Part shown: positions 50,687 to 58,711 of the stretch, piece after piece
Position numbering within the stretch: position 1 is the first letter of the stretch
How the letters are laid out: every line of letters begins with the position of its first letter
Source: Eisenbergiella sp963559585
Lineage (GTDB): Bacteria > Bacillota > Clostridia > Lachnospirales > Lachnospiraceae
DNA: 64,000 nucleotides
Reading direction: 5' to 3'
Assembly: GCA_963559585.1 (NCBI GenBank)
Contig: CAUWLJ010000010.1
Span: 1-64,000 of the forward strand
Translations under genes and position numbers: made by a program
The notes under the pieces: model-generated
Told to the model about the DNA's origin: nothing
Database searches by the model: none
The model's input: the letters and a program-made list of their open reading frames with translations, nothing else

Positions 50687-51628
50687 ATGAAAAAAGAAAT
50701 CATACTTCCCGCCCCCTTATTCCGCGACCCCATCTACGACTGTCCCACCGATCCTGCCGTGATCTGGAACAGAGAGGAGGAGCAGTGGTATCTGTTTTAC
50801 ACGCAAAGGAGAGCCTCAGACGTACCTATCGGCGTGTCCTGGGTACACGGCACGGCCATCGGTGTGGCCACCAGCCGGGACGGAGCCAAATGGCTCTACC
50901 GGGGCACCCTGCAGGGGCTGGACATTGAGAGAGGCCACAATACCTTCTGGGCTCCGGAGATCCTCTGGGCGGAGGGAGCCTATCACATGTACGTGTCCTA
51001 TATCACCGGTATTCCCACCGACTGGGAATACCCCAGACAGATGCTCCATTATACCTCCCACAACCTTTGGGACTGGCGGTTTGAAGGGCGCATCGACCTG
51101 AAATCCGAACGTGTCATCGACGCCTGCGTGTATGAGGTGGCGCCCCATCGGTACAAAATGTGGTATAAGGACGAGGACAAGGAAAGCCGAACCTGGGCGG
51201 CGGAAAGCACTGACCTTTACCACTGGGAGGTACTGGGGGAGGAGATTTCCGACTGCGCCCAGGAAGGGCCGAATGTGTTTGAACTGGATGGAAGGATCTG
51301 GATGATCTCGGACTTCTGGAAAGGTCTGGCCGTCTATACCTCCCAGGACTACACCCACTGGACGCGCTGTGACAACATTCTGTATGAATCGGGAACCCGT
51401 CCCATGGACGTGGGCCTTGGCCACCATGCCGATGTGGTGGTGAAGGACGGAAGGGCTTATATTTTCTATTTCTGCCATCCCTTCGCCTGCGAGAACGGAA
51501 AACAGCCGGATGCTCCCGCCATGAGTGAGTGCGGCCGCAATAAGGCGGTGGTGCAGGTGGCGCAGCTTCGCGTGGAAGGGGATAACCTGGTCTGCGACAG
51601 GAACGCTCAGGTGAGCTGGGAAATGTGA
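50687..51628 (+). CDS. GH43/GH117-like five-bladed propeller glycosidase, cytoplasmic
   Basis: A 313-residue protein with beta-propeller repeats (WYLFYTQ, YHMYVSYI, YKMWYKDEDK, IWMISDFW, AYIFYFCHP). A triad in the order of GH43-type enzymes is visible: Asp22 in PTDPAVIW, Asp145 in IDACVYE and Glu193 in QEGPNVFE. A histidine pair (246-247) in GLGHHADVV is also notable. No signal peptide is present, so it would act on sugar already imported by the adjacent transporter. The exact family (GH43, GH117 or a related clan) and the sugar cannot be fixed by eye. GGAGG lies upstream. It is followed by a terminator. Confidence 0.75.
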   Translation: MKKEIILPAPLFRDPIYDCPTDPAVIWNREEEQWYLFYTQRRASDVPIGVSWVHGTAIGVATSRDGAKWLYRGTLQGLDIERGHNTFWAPEILWAEGAYHMYVSYITGIPTDWEYPRQMLHYTSHNLWDWRFEGRIDLKSERVIDACVYEVAPHRYKMWYKDEDKESRTWAAESTDLYHWEVLGEEISDCAQEGPNVFELDGRIWMISDFWKGLAVYTSQDYTHWTRCDNILYESGTRPMDVGLGHHADVVVKDGRAYIFYFCHPFACENGKQPDAPAMSECGRNKAVVQVAQLRVEGDNLVCDRNAQVSWEM

Positions 51629-51740
51629 AGCTGCCGCCTGCTGAAACCAGTAGACGTAACAAAATATACCCCCTGTAAGCGGCCTGATTCTATCCGCCTG
51701 TACGATTAAAATACTGCTTTCCGAAGCTGGAGCAAAAAAG

Positions 51741-51781
51741 TGCTAAGCCATAGGTTAAAATCTATGACTTAGCATTTTATT
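51741..51781 (+). terminator. Terminator after the glycosidase gene
   Basis: A 13-bp stem with one mismatch (51741-51753 with 51762-51774) followed by TTTTATTT. Confidence 0.8.
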
Positions 51782-51832
51782 TCCGCGGGCAGCGAGCCAG
51801 GCACCATGTCTGCATGGATATTTGGCGACTGC
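51779..51832 (+). repeat. Family D repeat
   Basis: ATTTCCGCGGGCAGCGAGCC, then CATGTCTGCATGGATATTTG, matches 54447-54497 and, in minus orientation, 18402-18438. Two copies begin at the T tract of a terminator. Confidence 0.6.
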
Positions 51833-51900
51833 CACGAGGGTTAAATGCCCCGTTACTTTCACATATGCAGTGCAAAATCCTAAAGGCGGACTTTGAAAAA

Positions 51901-51955
51901 ATGTCGGTTTGAATGTCGGCATATCATTGACTTTTGTCGGTATAATATATAGGAT
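51901..51955 (+). promoter_or_regulatory. Operator-like repeats upstream of the AlbA-family relic
   Basis: ATGTCGG occurs at 51901-51907 and 51913-51919 (12-base spacing) and as TTGTCGG at 51934-51940. A possible promoter TTGACT (51927-51932), 17 bases, TAGGAT (51950-51955) lies among them; TATAAT at 51941-51946 is an alternative -10 box. The same 12-base repeat recurs in the relic coding sequence at 52049-52079. Confidence 0.45.
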
Positions 51956-51969
51956 ACAAGTAAAGGTGA

Positions 51970-52269
51970 ACCAGAAAAATAGAGGATAACTATATCCGCT
52001 GTACAATTCCGTTTGATGCTGACGTTTTGGACAAAATGAAAAACGGAAATGTCGGTTTGAATGTCGGTTTGAACGTCGGTTTGAATAAAACGGAGAAAAA
52101 AATGGTTTCTTTATTGATTGAAGACCCGTCATATACTTCGGATGAGCTGGCGGTAAAGATTGGCGTTACCAAAAGAACGATAGAACGAGCATTCACTTCT
52201 CTGCAAAACAAAAAAGTCATAGAAAGAATTGGTTCAAAACGCGATGGAAGCTGGATTGTAATAAAATAA
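51970..52269 (+). pseudogene. 3' remnant of an AlbA/HATPase_c_4 regulator gene (winged-helix end)
   Basis: An open frame of 99 codons without a good start reads KIEDNYIRCTIPFDADVLDK, then NVGLNVGLNVGLNKTEKK, then a winged helix (SYTSDELAVKIGVTKRTIERAFTSLQNKKVIERIGSKRDG). This is the C-terminal part of the same family as the intact gene at 32222, with the AlbA_2 domain and most of the ATP-binding part gone. The NVGL repeats are encoded by exact 12-base DNA repeats. A start at TTG 52027 or ATG 52036 could still make an approximately 80-residue DNA-binding protein. It interrupts the sugar locus between the glycosidase and the nucleoside hydrolase. Confidence 0.7.
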
Positions 52270-52298
52270 ACGGATTCAACCTGTTAGGAGGAAAACAC

Positions 52299-53240
52299 AT
52301 GACTCAGATCACCCCAGACCTTATGCACCGTCTCACCCGCCCGGAGGGCCGTGTGGACGTGGTGCTGGACACCGACACCTACAACGAGATCGATGATCAG
52401 TACGCGCTGGCCTACCTGATCAGGTCGGAGGAGCGGATGAACCTGAAGGCCATCTATGCCGCCCCCTTTTTTAATGAGAAATCCACAGGGCCCGAGGATG
52501 GTATGGAGAAAAGCTTCCAGGAGATCCACAACATCCTGAACCTGATGGGCAGAGCGGAGCCTACCGCCAACGTTTACCGTGGCTCCCGGAATTACCTGCC
52601 TTCAGAGGACACCCCTGTGGTATCCGAGTCTGCTTCCCATCTGGCCTCCTTGGCCATGAACTACACTCCCCAGCGTCCGCTCTATGTGATCGCTATAGGA
52701 GCCATCACCAACGTGGCCTCGGCCATACTGATGAACCCTCAGATCACAGACCGCATCGTTCTCATCTGGCTGGGAGGCAACGCCCACCACTGGCCGGACA
52801 ATCAGGAATTCAACCTGATGCAGGATGTGGCCGCGGCCAGGGTGGTGTTCGGCTGCGGAGCGGCCCTTGTGCAGCTTCCCTGTGCGGGAGTGGTGTCCGC
52901 CTTCACCACAGGAGAGGCGGAGCTGAGCGCCTTCCTGAAGGGAAAAAATGCTCTCTGCGACTATCTGGCTGATCTGACCATCCGGCAGGGAAGGCTGGAC
53001 AGCCCATACGTCTGCTGGTCGAGAGCCATCTGGGATGTGACAGCGGTGGGATGGCTGACCGGAAAGGATACGCCGGAGGAGGGAAAGCAGCCCTTCATGT
53101 ACGACTGCCTGGTTCCCAGCCCGATTCCCCAGTATGACCACCGTTACAGCTTTGATCCCAACCGTCATATGATCCGCTATGTCTACCACATTAACAGGGA
53201 CGCCCTGCTCACCGATCTGTTTGACAGACTGACCAGATAG
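52299..53240 (+). CDS. Nucleoside hydrolase (IUNH family)
   Basis: A 313-residue enzyme expected to split N-ribosides into ribose and base. The calcium and ribose-binding N-terminal motif DTDTYNEIDD (residues 24-33) is present but longer by two residues than the usual DTDPGxDD. A second family segment is IGAITNVASAILMNP, and a late ICWDVTAVGWL-like segment (RAIWDVTAVGWLTG) supplies the distal Asp. TTAGGAGG precedes the ATG. With the ribokinase 54 bases downstream it makes a ribose-salvage pair, and the upstream importer may bring in the riboside. The natural substrate may be an unusual riboside, since the motif is atypical. Confidence 0.85.
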   Translation: MTQITPDLMHRLTRPEGRVDVVLDTDTYNEIDDQYALAYLIRSEERMNLKAIYAAPFFNEKSTGPEDGMEKSFQEIHNILNLMGRAEPTANVYRGSRNYLPSEDTPVVSESASHLASLAMNYTPQRPLYVIAIGAITNVASAILMNPQITDRIVLIWLGGNAHHWPDNQEFNLMQDVAAARVVFGCGAALVQLPCAGVVSAFTTGEAELSAFLKGKNALCDYLADLTIRQGRLDSPYVCWSRAIWDVTAVGWLTGKDTPEEGKQPFMYDCLVPSPIPQYDHRYSFDPNRHMIRYVYHINRDALLTDLFDRLTR

Positions 53241-53294
53241 AAGAAGCGCAGGAGGGATGCTCCTGATGGCTTCTGCTTTGTAAAGGAGAACCTC

Positions 53295-54182
53295 ATGAAA
53301 ATATTGAATTTTGGCTCCCTCAACATCGATAAGGTTTACCACGTACCCCATTTTGTCCGGCCCGGGGAAACGATTTCCTCCACGGACTGCCGGACCTTCC
53401 CGGGAGGGAAGGGACTGAACCAGACCATTGCCGCCGCCCGTGCAGGCCATCCCGTTTTCCATGCGGGCTCCATAGGAGCGGAGGGAAGATTTCTGAAGGA
53501 ACTGCTTGAGGAGAGCGGTGCGGACACCCGCTTTGTCAGGGAGAAGGATACCGTAACCGGGCATGCCCTGATCCAGGTCTCAGGCGATGGGGAGAACTGC
53601 ATCATCCTTTTTGGAGGGAGCAATCAGGAAAACGACAGGGAATACATAGACGAGGTGCTGGGGGAATTCGGCCAGGGGGATATTCTGCTGCTCCAGAACG
53701 AGATCAGTAATCTGGATTACCTGCTGAAGCGGGGCAGAGAAAAGGGGATGAGCATCCTGCTGAATCCATCCCCCATGGACGAGGCCATGAAAAAGGCCGA
53801 TCTGTCCGCCGTTACCTGGCTGATGCTCAATGAGACGGAAGGCTGCGGACTCACCGGCTGCACAGAGCCGGACCGGATCACAGCCGCCCTGTTAACCAGG
53901 CATCCTCACATGAAGGTGATCCTCACCCTGGGAAGTGAGGGTGCGCTCTATGCCGATGCCGGTACGGTGTGCCGCCAGCCCTGCTTCCCGGTAAAAGCGG
54001 TGGATACCACGGCGGCGGGGGATACCTTCACAGGCTATTTTCTGGCCGGAGCGGTGGAGGGGATGGAACCGGCGGAGGCGCTTCGTCTGGCGGCAGCCGC
54101 TTCCTCCATCACCGTTTCCCGCCCCGGAGCCGCAGTCTCCATCCCCCTTCGCGCAGAAGTGGAGGAGGCCATGCGTGTATAG
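53295..54182 (+). CDS. rbsK: Ribokinase-like PfkB family sugar kinase
   Basis: A 295-residue kinase that phosphorylates ribose or a similar sugar with ATP. PfkB marks are the N-terminal GSLNIDKVYHVP, GGKGLNQTIAAARAG, the internal LLNPSPM and NETEG, and the anion-hole motif DTTAAGDTFTGYF with the catalytic Asp243. An AAGGAG site lies nine bases before the ATG. It is the last gene of the unit and is followed by a strong hairpin. Together with the nucleoside hydrolase this argues for ribose release and activation inside the cell. Another pentose or deoxyribose is possible. Confidence 0.88.
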   Translation: MKILNFGSLNIDKVYHVPHFVRPGETISSTDCRTFPGGKGLNQTIAAARAGHPVFHAGSIGAEGRFLKELLEESGADTRFVREKDTVTGHALIQVSGDGENCIILFGGSNQENDREYIDEVLGEFGQGDILLLQNEISNLDYLLKRGREKGMSILLNPSPMDEAMKKADLSAVTWLMLNETEGCGLTGCTEPDRITAALLTRHPHMKVILTLGSEGALYADAGTVCRQPCFPVKAVDTTAAGDTFTGYFLAGAVEGMEPAEALRLAAAASSITVSRPGAAVSIPLRAEVEEAMRV

Positions 54183-54222
54183 TATCATAATTATAAATAG
54201 AAGGCCTTCGACGGTATGACTG

Positions 54223-54264
54223 TGCGGGCCAGGCTGTCCAATGGAGGCAGCCTGGCCCGCATTC
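54223..54264 (+). terminator. Terminator-like hairpin after the ribokinase gene
   Basis: A perfect 13-bp GC-rich stem (54223-54235 with 54248-54260) followed by ATTCATTC rather than a pure T run. A second hairpin (54395-54419) and a T7 tract at 54441-54447 lie further on. The rest of 54183-54558 holds only a family D repeat. Confidence 0.65.
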
Positions 54265-54446
54265 ATTCATAAAATGGATGTAAAAGCTTCACAATTTCTT
54301 CAAAAAGTGCTCACGTTTCCTACACACATGGCTGTTAAAGTATACTCATACAAAGCCAACACGACTTTTTCAAATAGATTTCTTTTTCATAACTTGCCGG
54401 GGCCCGTAAGGGCGCCGGCCCTCCCTCTTTTTCGGGGGCTTTTTTT

Positions 54447-54497
54447 ATTTCCGCAGGCAGCAAGCCGGGCAGCCATGCCTGCATACATGGATATTTG
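54447..54497 (+). repeat. Family D repeat
   Basis: ATTTCCGCAGGCAGCAAGCC, then GCCATGCCTGCATACATGG and ATATTTG. It includes a GCAGGCA/TGCCTGC hairpin and begins at the end of a T tract, like the copy at 51779-51832. Confidence 0.6.
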
Positions 54498-54558
54498 ACT
54501 TTGCCCTCAATCCCCTGAATCTTTACCATCCGGATCGGATTTACCGTCCAGATCAGGC

Positions 54559-55293
54559 TTACCGTCCGGGCCTGCTGCTGTGGAGAATGGGGCTCAGCTT
54601 TTTGTACACCAGCATGGTGATCAGGGAAACCACGCCGCCCTTTAGCAGATTCATGGGAGCCACGGCGAATACCACCAGCGTGGTGACGCTGTTGATGGCC
54701 GGATTGATGGCATGCCCCATGTCGATGATGGATTCCAGAGGCATTCCATAGAGCTGGGCAAACTTGGGCAGCAGGTATACCGCATTGAAAAAAGTACCGA
54801 ATAGGGTGAGCACCGCCGTTCCCACCACACATCCTATCAGCGCGCTTTTCTTGTTTTTTCGGAAAAGATACAGGACAGACGCGGGCAGCAGGAAGCTGCA
54901 GCCGATGATAAAGTTGGCCAGATCCCCTACAAAGGCGGTGGAGGTGCCCTTAAAAAGAAGCTTCAGGACGATCTTGCACAGCTCGATCAGAACCGCCGCC
55001 ACAGGGCCGAAGGCGAAGGCCCCGATGAGAGCGGGCAGCTCGCTGAAATCCATTTTGTAGAAGGGGGGAGCGAAGGGAACTGCAAAATCCAGAATGTGGA
55101 GCACGGCCGCGATGGCGGAAAATACGCCGATGAAGGCGATCTTCCTGGTGGTCAGGATCCGCTCCCGGGAACCGTGCCTTTTCTTTTCCGCTCGCTCTGC
55201 AATCCAGGCAATGGCCGTCATAGCTGCCGCCAGTCCCAGAAATTCCAATGCAAAGATCAGATTGTCCATTACCGTTGCAAAAAAATGATTCAT
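54559..55293 (-). CDS. ribU: Riboflavin ECF transporter substrate-binding subunit
   Basis: A 244-residue membrane protein of the ECF S-component class with about six spans. The segment YKMDFSELPALIGAFAFGPVAAVLIELCK is the hallmark of RibU. It brings riboflavin into the cell together with a shared EcfA-EcfA'-EcfT module encoded elsewhere. An N-terminal extension of about 50 residues with one more hydrophobic stretch precedes the core. GGAGG lies seven bases before the ATG. The FMN riboswitch and terminator directly upstream on the same strand confirm the flavin link. Confidence 0.92.
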   Translation of the reverse strand: MNHFFATVMDNLIFALEFLGLAAAMTAIAWIAERAEKKRHGSRERILTTRKIAFIGVFSAIAAVLHILDFAVPFAPPFYKMDFSELPALIGAFAFGPVAAVLIELCKIVLKLLFKGTSTAFVGDLANFIIGCSFLLPASVLYLFRKNKKSALIGCVVGTAVLTLFGTFFNAVYLLPKFAQLYGMPLESIIDMGHAINPAINSVTTLVVFAVAPMNLLKGGVVSLITMLVYKKLSPILHSSRPGR

Positions 55294-55441
55294 ATATCTG
55301 CCTCCATGCCAAAGCGCTGCGGCCTTGGCTCAACGATGAAGGGTAAATTCTTCTTTGAAAAATAAAAGATGGCACTGCATGGCCGCCTTCAAAGAGGCGG
55401 TATCGGAGCTTCAGACTGTGGGCAGTATAGGAAAACGGCAC

Positions 55442-55476
55442 AAAAAAGCCCCGGAGCTTTCTGCCATTCTCCGGGG
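55442..55476 (-). terminator. Riboswitch-controlled terminator upstream of ribU
   Basis: On the minus strand, an eight-bp stem (55476-55469 with 55456-55449) is followed by a T run (55447-55442). It lies between the FMN aptamer and ribU and would stop transcription when FMN is bound. Confidence 0.8.
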
Positions 55477-55540
55477 ACTGCGCATTTTCTGAACGTTCCT
55501 CCGCATCCCCTGTCAGCCTGGGGAACTGCGGCCGTCATGC

Positions 55541-55706
55541 TTCTTCTTCCATCCAGACTGTACTGTCGGTTCCGGATTCTGACCGGATCAGCCGCCGGGA
55601 GACGCATATGCAGACTCCCGGGCGGGTCGCGGACTTATCTGCCCTTCCTTTTGGAAAAACAGCTTCACCGCCGGTAGGGAATTTCACCCAACCCTGAAGA
55701 AATTTA
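55541..55706 (-). promoter_or_regulatory. FMN riboswitch (RFN element)
   Basis: Read on the minus strand the conserved blocks appear in order: CAGGGTTGGGTGAAATTCCC, then ACCGGCGGTGA, AGTCCGCGACCC, a variable arm, a CCGGTCAGAATCCGG-type arm, and ACCGACAGTACAGTCTGGAT with GGAAGAAGAA closing the first stem. This matches the RFN consensus closely. With the terminator 65 bases further on it forms a transcriptional OFF switch for ribU. Confidence 0.96.
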
Positions 55707-55960
55707 CCTTTATTCAACTGTTACACCTCTATCATAGCAGGAAAAATGCCGGTGTCAATGAAAAACTGCGCGCTCCCTTACACTTGACTTTTAGAAAAAA
55801 TTAAGAAAAACTTAAAAGAACCCACCCGTATTTTTTGAATTCCATACTGTATGATACATTGCAATGGGCGATCCCTGTGCCTGACGGATGGGATTTTTGT
55901 CAAAAGACGGCTTCAAAACGACATTTCAGAAGTAATCCGTTGGAAGATGCAGGATTTCCA

Positions 55961-55988
55961 TTGACTTTTTTCATAAAAACAGTATTAT
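55961..55988 (+). promoter_or_regulatory. Candidate promoter of the MacAB-like operon
   Basis: TTGACT at 55961-55966 and TATTAT at 55983-55988, 16 bases apart, about 90 bases before the ATPase gene. The stretch from 55707 to 55960 is A/T-rich; it should also hold the ribU promoter on the minus strand, but I see no gene in it. Confidence 0.55.
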
Positions 55989-56078
55989 TGTATTGTTTGA
56001 TTCATACACCGGGCGCAAGTATTCTTTTCGGGCAGACAGAGGCTTCGCATCGGTTAAAAGAAAAGACGAGGTCAGATT

Positions 56079-56774
56079 ATGAGTGCATTGGTTGAAGTGA
56101 GGGATATGTGCAAGGTCTACAATCCTGGCGAGAATGAGGTGCGGGCTCTGGATCATGTGAACGTTACCATCGAAGAAAATGAATTTGTGGCCATCATCGG
56201 CCATTCCGGCTCAGGCAAATCCACCCTGATGAATATGCTGGGCTGTCTGGATGTTCCCACCAGCGGAACCTATCTGCTTCACGATCAGGACGTGTCAAGG
56301 ATGAGCGACGACGAGCTTTCCGACATCCGCAACCGGGAGATCGGCTTTATCTTTCAGGGGTTCAACCTGATCCCCAACCTGACGGCCCTTGAGAATGTGG
56401 AGCTTCCTCTGATCTACAGGGGAGTGGGCAAGAAGGAGAGGACGGAGCTGTCCAGACAGGCCCTGATCAAGGTGGGGCTGGAAGCACGTATGACCCACAA
56501 GCCCTCCGAGATGTCGGGCGGACAGCAGCAGAGGGTGGCTATTGCCAGAGCCATTGCCCAGGCCCCTCCGGTGATCCTGGCGGACGAGCCCACGGGAAAT
56601 CTGGATTCCGGTTCCACTGTGGAGATCATGGGGATCCTGAAGGAGCTTCACCGGGAGGGAAGAACCGTCATCATCATCACCCATGACAACGACATTGCGG
56701 CCCAGGCTCCCCGCGTCATCCGTATTAAGGACGGGCATGTGGTGGAGGATTACACCCAGGCTGCAGGCATGTAG
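56079..56774 (+). CDS. ABC transporter ATPase (MacB/LolD type)
   Basis: A 231-residue cytoplasmic ATPase. Walker A GHSGSGKST is at residues 41-49, the signature SGGQQQRVAIARA and Walker B VILADEPTGNLD follow, and the H loop is IITHDNDIA. The pattern (LGCLDVPTSGTYLL, FIFQGFNLIPNLTALENVELPL) is that of the MacB/LolD family. It is first in an operon with a membrane-fusion protein and a MacB-type permease, as in Gram-positive export systems for peptides, antibiotics or toxic compounds. The cargo cannot be inferred. Confidence 0.92.
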   Translation: MSALVEVRDMCKVYNPGENEVRALDHVNVTIEENEFVAIIGHSGSGKSTLMNMLGCLDVPTSGTYLLHDQDVSRMSDDELSDIRNREIGFIFQGFNLIPNLTALENVELPLIYRGVGKKERTELSRQALIKVGLEARMTHKPSEMSGGQQQRVAIARAIAQAPPVILADEPTGNLDSGSTVEIMGILKELHREGRTVIIITHDNDIAAQAPRVIRIKDGHVVEDYTQAAGM

Positions 56775-56848
56775 GCATATAGACTCGGGCTTTGCCGGGG
56801 AAACGTTGTTTTTGGTACATTTCACCGAAAGGAAGGTTACACAGTACA

Positions 56849-58669
56849 ATGAACGATTTGGAAAAAGACACGAAGGCTGAACAGAGAGCGGAAGAGCAGG
56901 CTGCTCAGAAAAAAGAAAAGAAGGCGGAAAAGAAACGCAGGAAGCAGGAAAAGGCGGGATCAGGTAAAGGGAAGAAGAAAAAAACGGGGCTGATCATTGC
57001 GCTTGTCCTGGCAGCCCTTTTTGTGGGATATTCGGTGGTATCCAGCGTGATTGCCAAGAACACTCCCATGCAGGTGACAACCATCACCGCATCGCTGGGA
57101 AATGTGGAGGAAACCCTTTCCACCAGCGGGACTGTGAGCAGTGAGCAGAGCAGAACCTACTACGCACCCGTCGGAGCATCCATCTCTCAGATGCCCATTC
57201 AGGTGGGAGATGAGGTGAAGGCGGGAGATCAGCTTGTGGTTTTTGACACGGCTGACCTGGAGAATCAGAGCGCAAAGGCACAGCTGGAGGCCTCCGCAGC
57301 CTCCAACAGCTACAGAAGCGCCCAGTATCAGAGTGATAAGAACCAGTCTGAATACAATGAAGCCACCATCGGCCTGGAGGAGCTGAAGACGCTGGCCCAG
57401 CAGCAGGAGCAGTACGTGCAGGGGCTGACCTACCAGCTGGAGGATGCACAGCAGAAGCAGAAGGAGAAGCTTCAGGACTGGCTGGGCAAGCTGAATATGG
57501 AGCTGGAGATCCAGAACAACAAGCTGTCCCAGCCGCATGATGAGGAGACCAGGGAAAGGATCGAGGAAATCATTCAAAACCTGAACAACAGCATCCGCGA
57601 GACCAGCAATCAGATCAGCGACCTGTCCATGTCTGAAGAAATGAAGGCCAGGGCGCGTCAGATTGATGCGGAGAAAAAGAAGCTGGAGGATATGAACGAG
57701 GAGATCAGCCGCAGAGAGGGCAAGGAGTCTTCCTCCGAAGCGGGAATTACAGATCCTTATGCAAAACAGCAGCAGGCGGATAATATGAAGAGCGCCCAGA
57801 TCACGGCCGGAGAGGCCGCCAATGATCTGGAGCTGGCCAGAGAGGGCGTTACAGCGGAATTTTCAGGCATCGTAACCAGAATTGGGGCGGCGCCTACAGG
57901 GGAAACCGCATCACCCACCGGCAGCCTGGAGGGAGCCGCTGTAGCAGCAGGGGCAGAACTGTGCACGATTGAGAGTAATGAGCAGGTGATGGTGGGCATT
58001 GAAGTGACCAAGTATGATCTGGCCAAGATAGAAGTAGGACAGAAGGCGGAGATCACCATATCCGATAAGACCTACGAGGGCCAGGTTTCCAAGATCAACA
58101 AGGTGGCGGGTACCAATGCTCAGGGCTCTTCCGTGGTAGGAGCGGAGATCCATATTAATAATCCTGATTCCGATATTTTCCTGGGAGTGGAGGCCAAGGT
58201 GCTGATCCACACTGCACAGGCAGAAAATGTGGTAACACTCCCCGTCGAGATCGTCAATACCGACAAGCAGGGAGATTTCTGCTACGTGGTGGAAAACGGA
58301 GTGGTAACTATGAGAAGGATCACTACAGGCATTTCCTCCGACACTATGGTTGAGGTGAAGGAGGGGCTGAAGGAAGGGGATCAGATCCTTTATGATATGA
58401 CAGGAACGATCACAGAGGGAATGAAGGTGCAGGCTGTGCCCATGGATACGGCCGGCCTTGGCACAGGAGCGGATGACCCTTCCTCCGCTGATGCGCCTGC
58501 GGAAGAGACGGAGACAACAGCGGAGACTGAAACGGCTTCCGGTCTGGATGAGCCCTCTGCGGCTTCTGCGGATGCGGCTGAGGAAGCCGGGGAAATGGAA
58601 GAGGCTGGATCAGAGGAAGGCTCTGAAACCGCAGAGTCAGAGACAACAGAGGAAAATACTGCCCGGTAG
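56849..58669 (+). CDS. Membrane-fusion (HlyD/MacA-like) subunit of the ABC exporter
   Basis: A 606-residue protein: a lysine-rich cytoplasmic head (about 45 residues), one membrane span (GLIIALVLAALFVGYSVVSS), a lipoyl-like half (QVGDEVKAGDQLVVFDTAD), a long coiled-coil hairpin (about 150-310), the second lipoyl half and beta-barrel domain, and a C-terminal acidic tail of about 65 residues rich in Glu, Ala, Ser and Thr. It is longer than typical MacA (about 370). The start is the ATG at 56849 with AGGAAGG upstream (spacing 12); a longer frame is not supported. It probably bridges the permease to the cell exterior. Confidence 0.88.
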   Translation: MNDLEKDTKAEQRAEEQAAQKKEKKAEKKRRKQEKAGSGKGKKKKTGLIIALVLAALFVGYSVVSSVIAKNTPMQVTTITASLGNVEETLSTSGTVSSEQSRTYYAPVGASISQMPIQVGDEVKAGDQLVVFDTADLENQSAKAQLEASAASNSYRSAQYQSDKNQSEYNEATIGLEELKTLAQQQEQYVQGLTYQLEDAQQKQKEKLQDWLGKLNMELEIQNNKLSQPHDEETRERIEEIIQNLNNSIRETSNQISDLSMSEEMKARARQIDAEKKKLEDMNEEISRREGKESSSEAGITDPYAKQQQADNMKSAQITAGEAANDLELAREGVTAEFSGIVTRIGAAPTGETASPTGSLEGAAVAAGAELCTIESNEQVMVGIEVTKYDLAKIEVGQKAEITISDKTYEGQVSKINKVAGTNAQGSSVVGAEIHINNPDSDIFLGVEAKVLIHTAQAENVVTLPVEIVNTDKQGDFCYVVENGVVTMRRITTGISSDTMVEVKEGLKEGDQILYDMTGTITEGMKVQAVPMDTAGLGTGADDPSSADAPAEETETTAETETASGLDEPSAASADAAEEAGEMEEAGSEEGSETAESETTEENTAR

Positions 58670-58711
58670 TCCGAGACAGAATCAGGATTTCACACAGAAG
58701 GAGGATTTACC

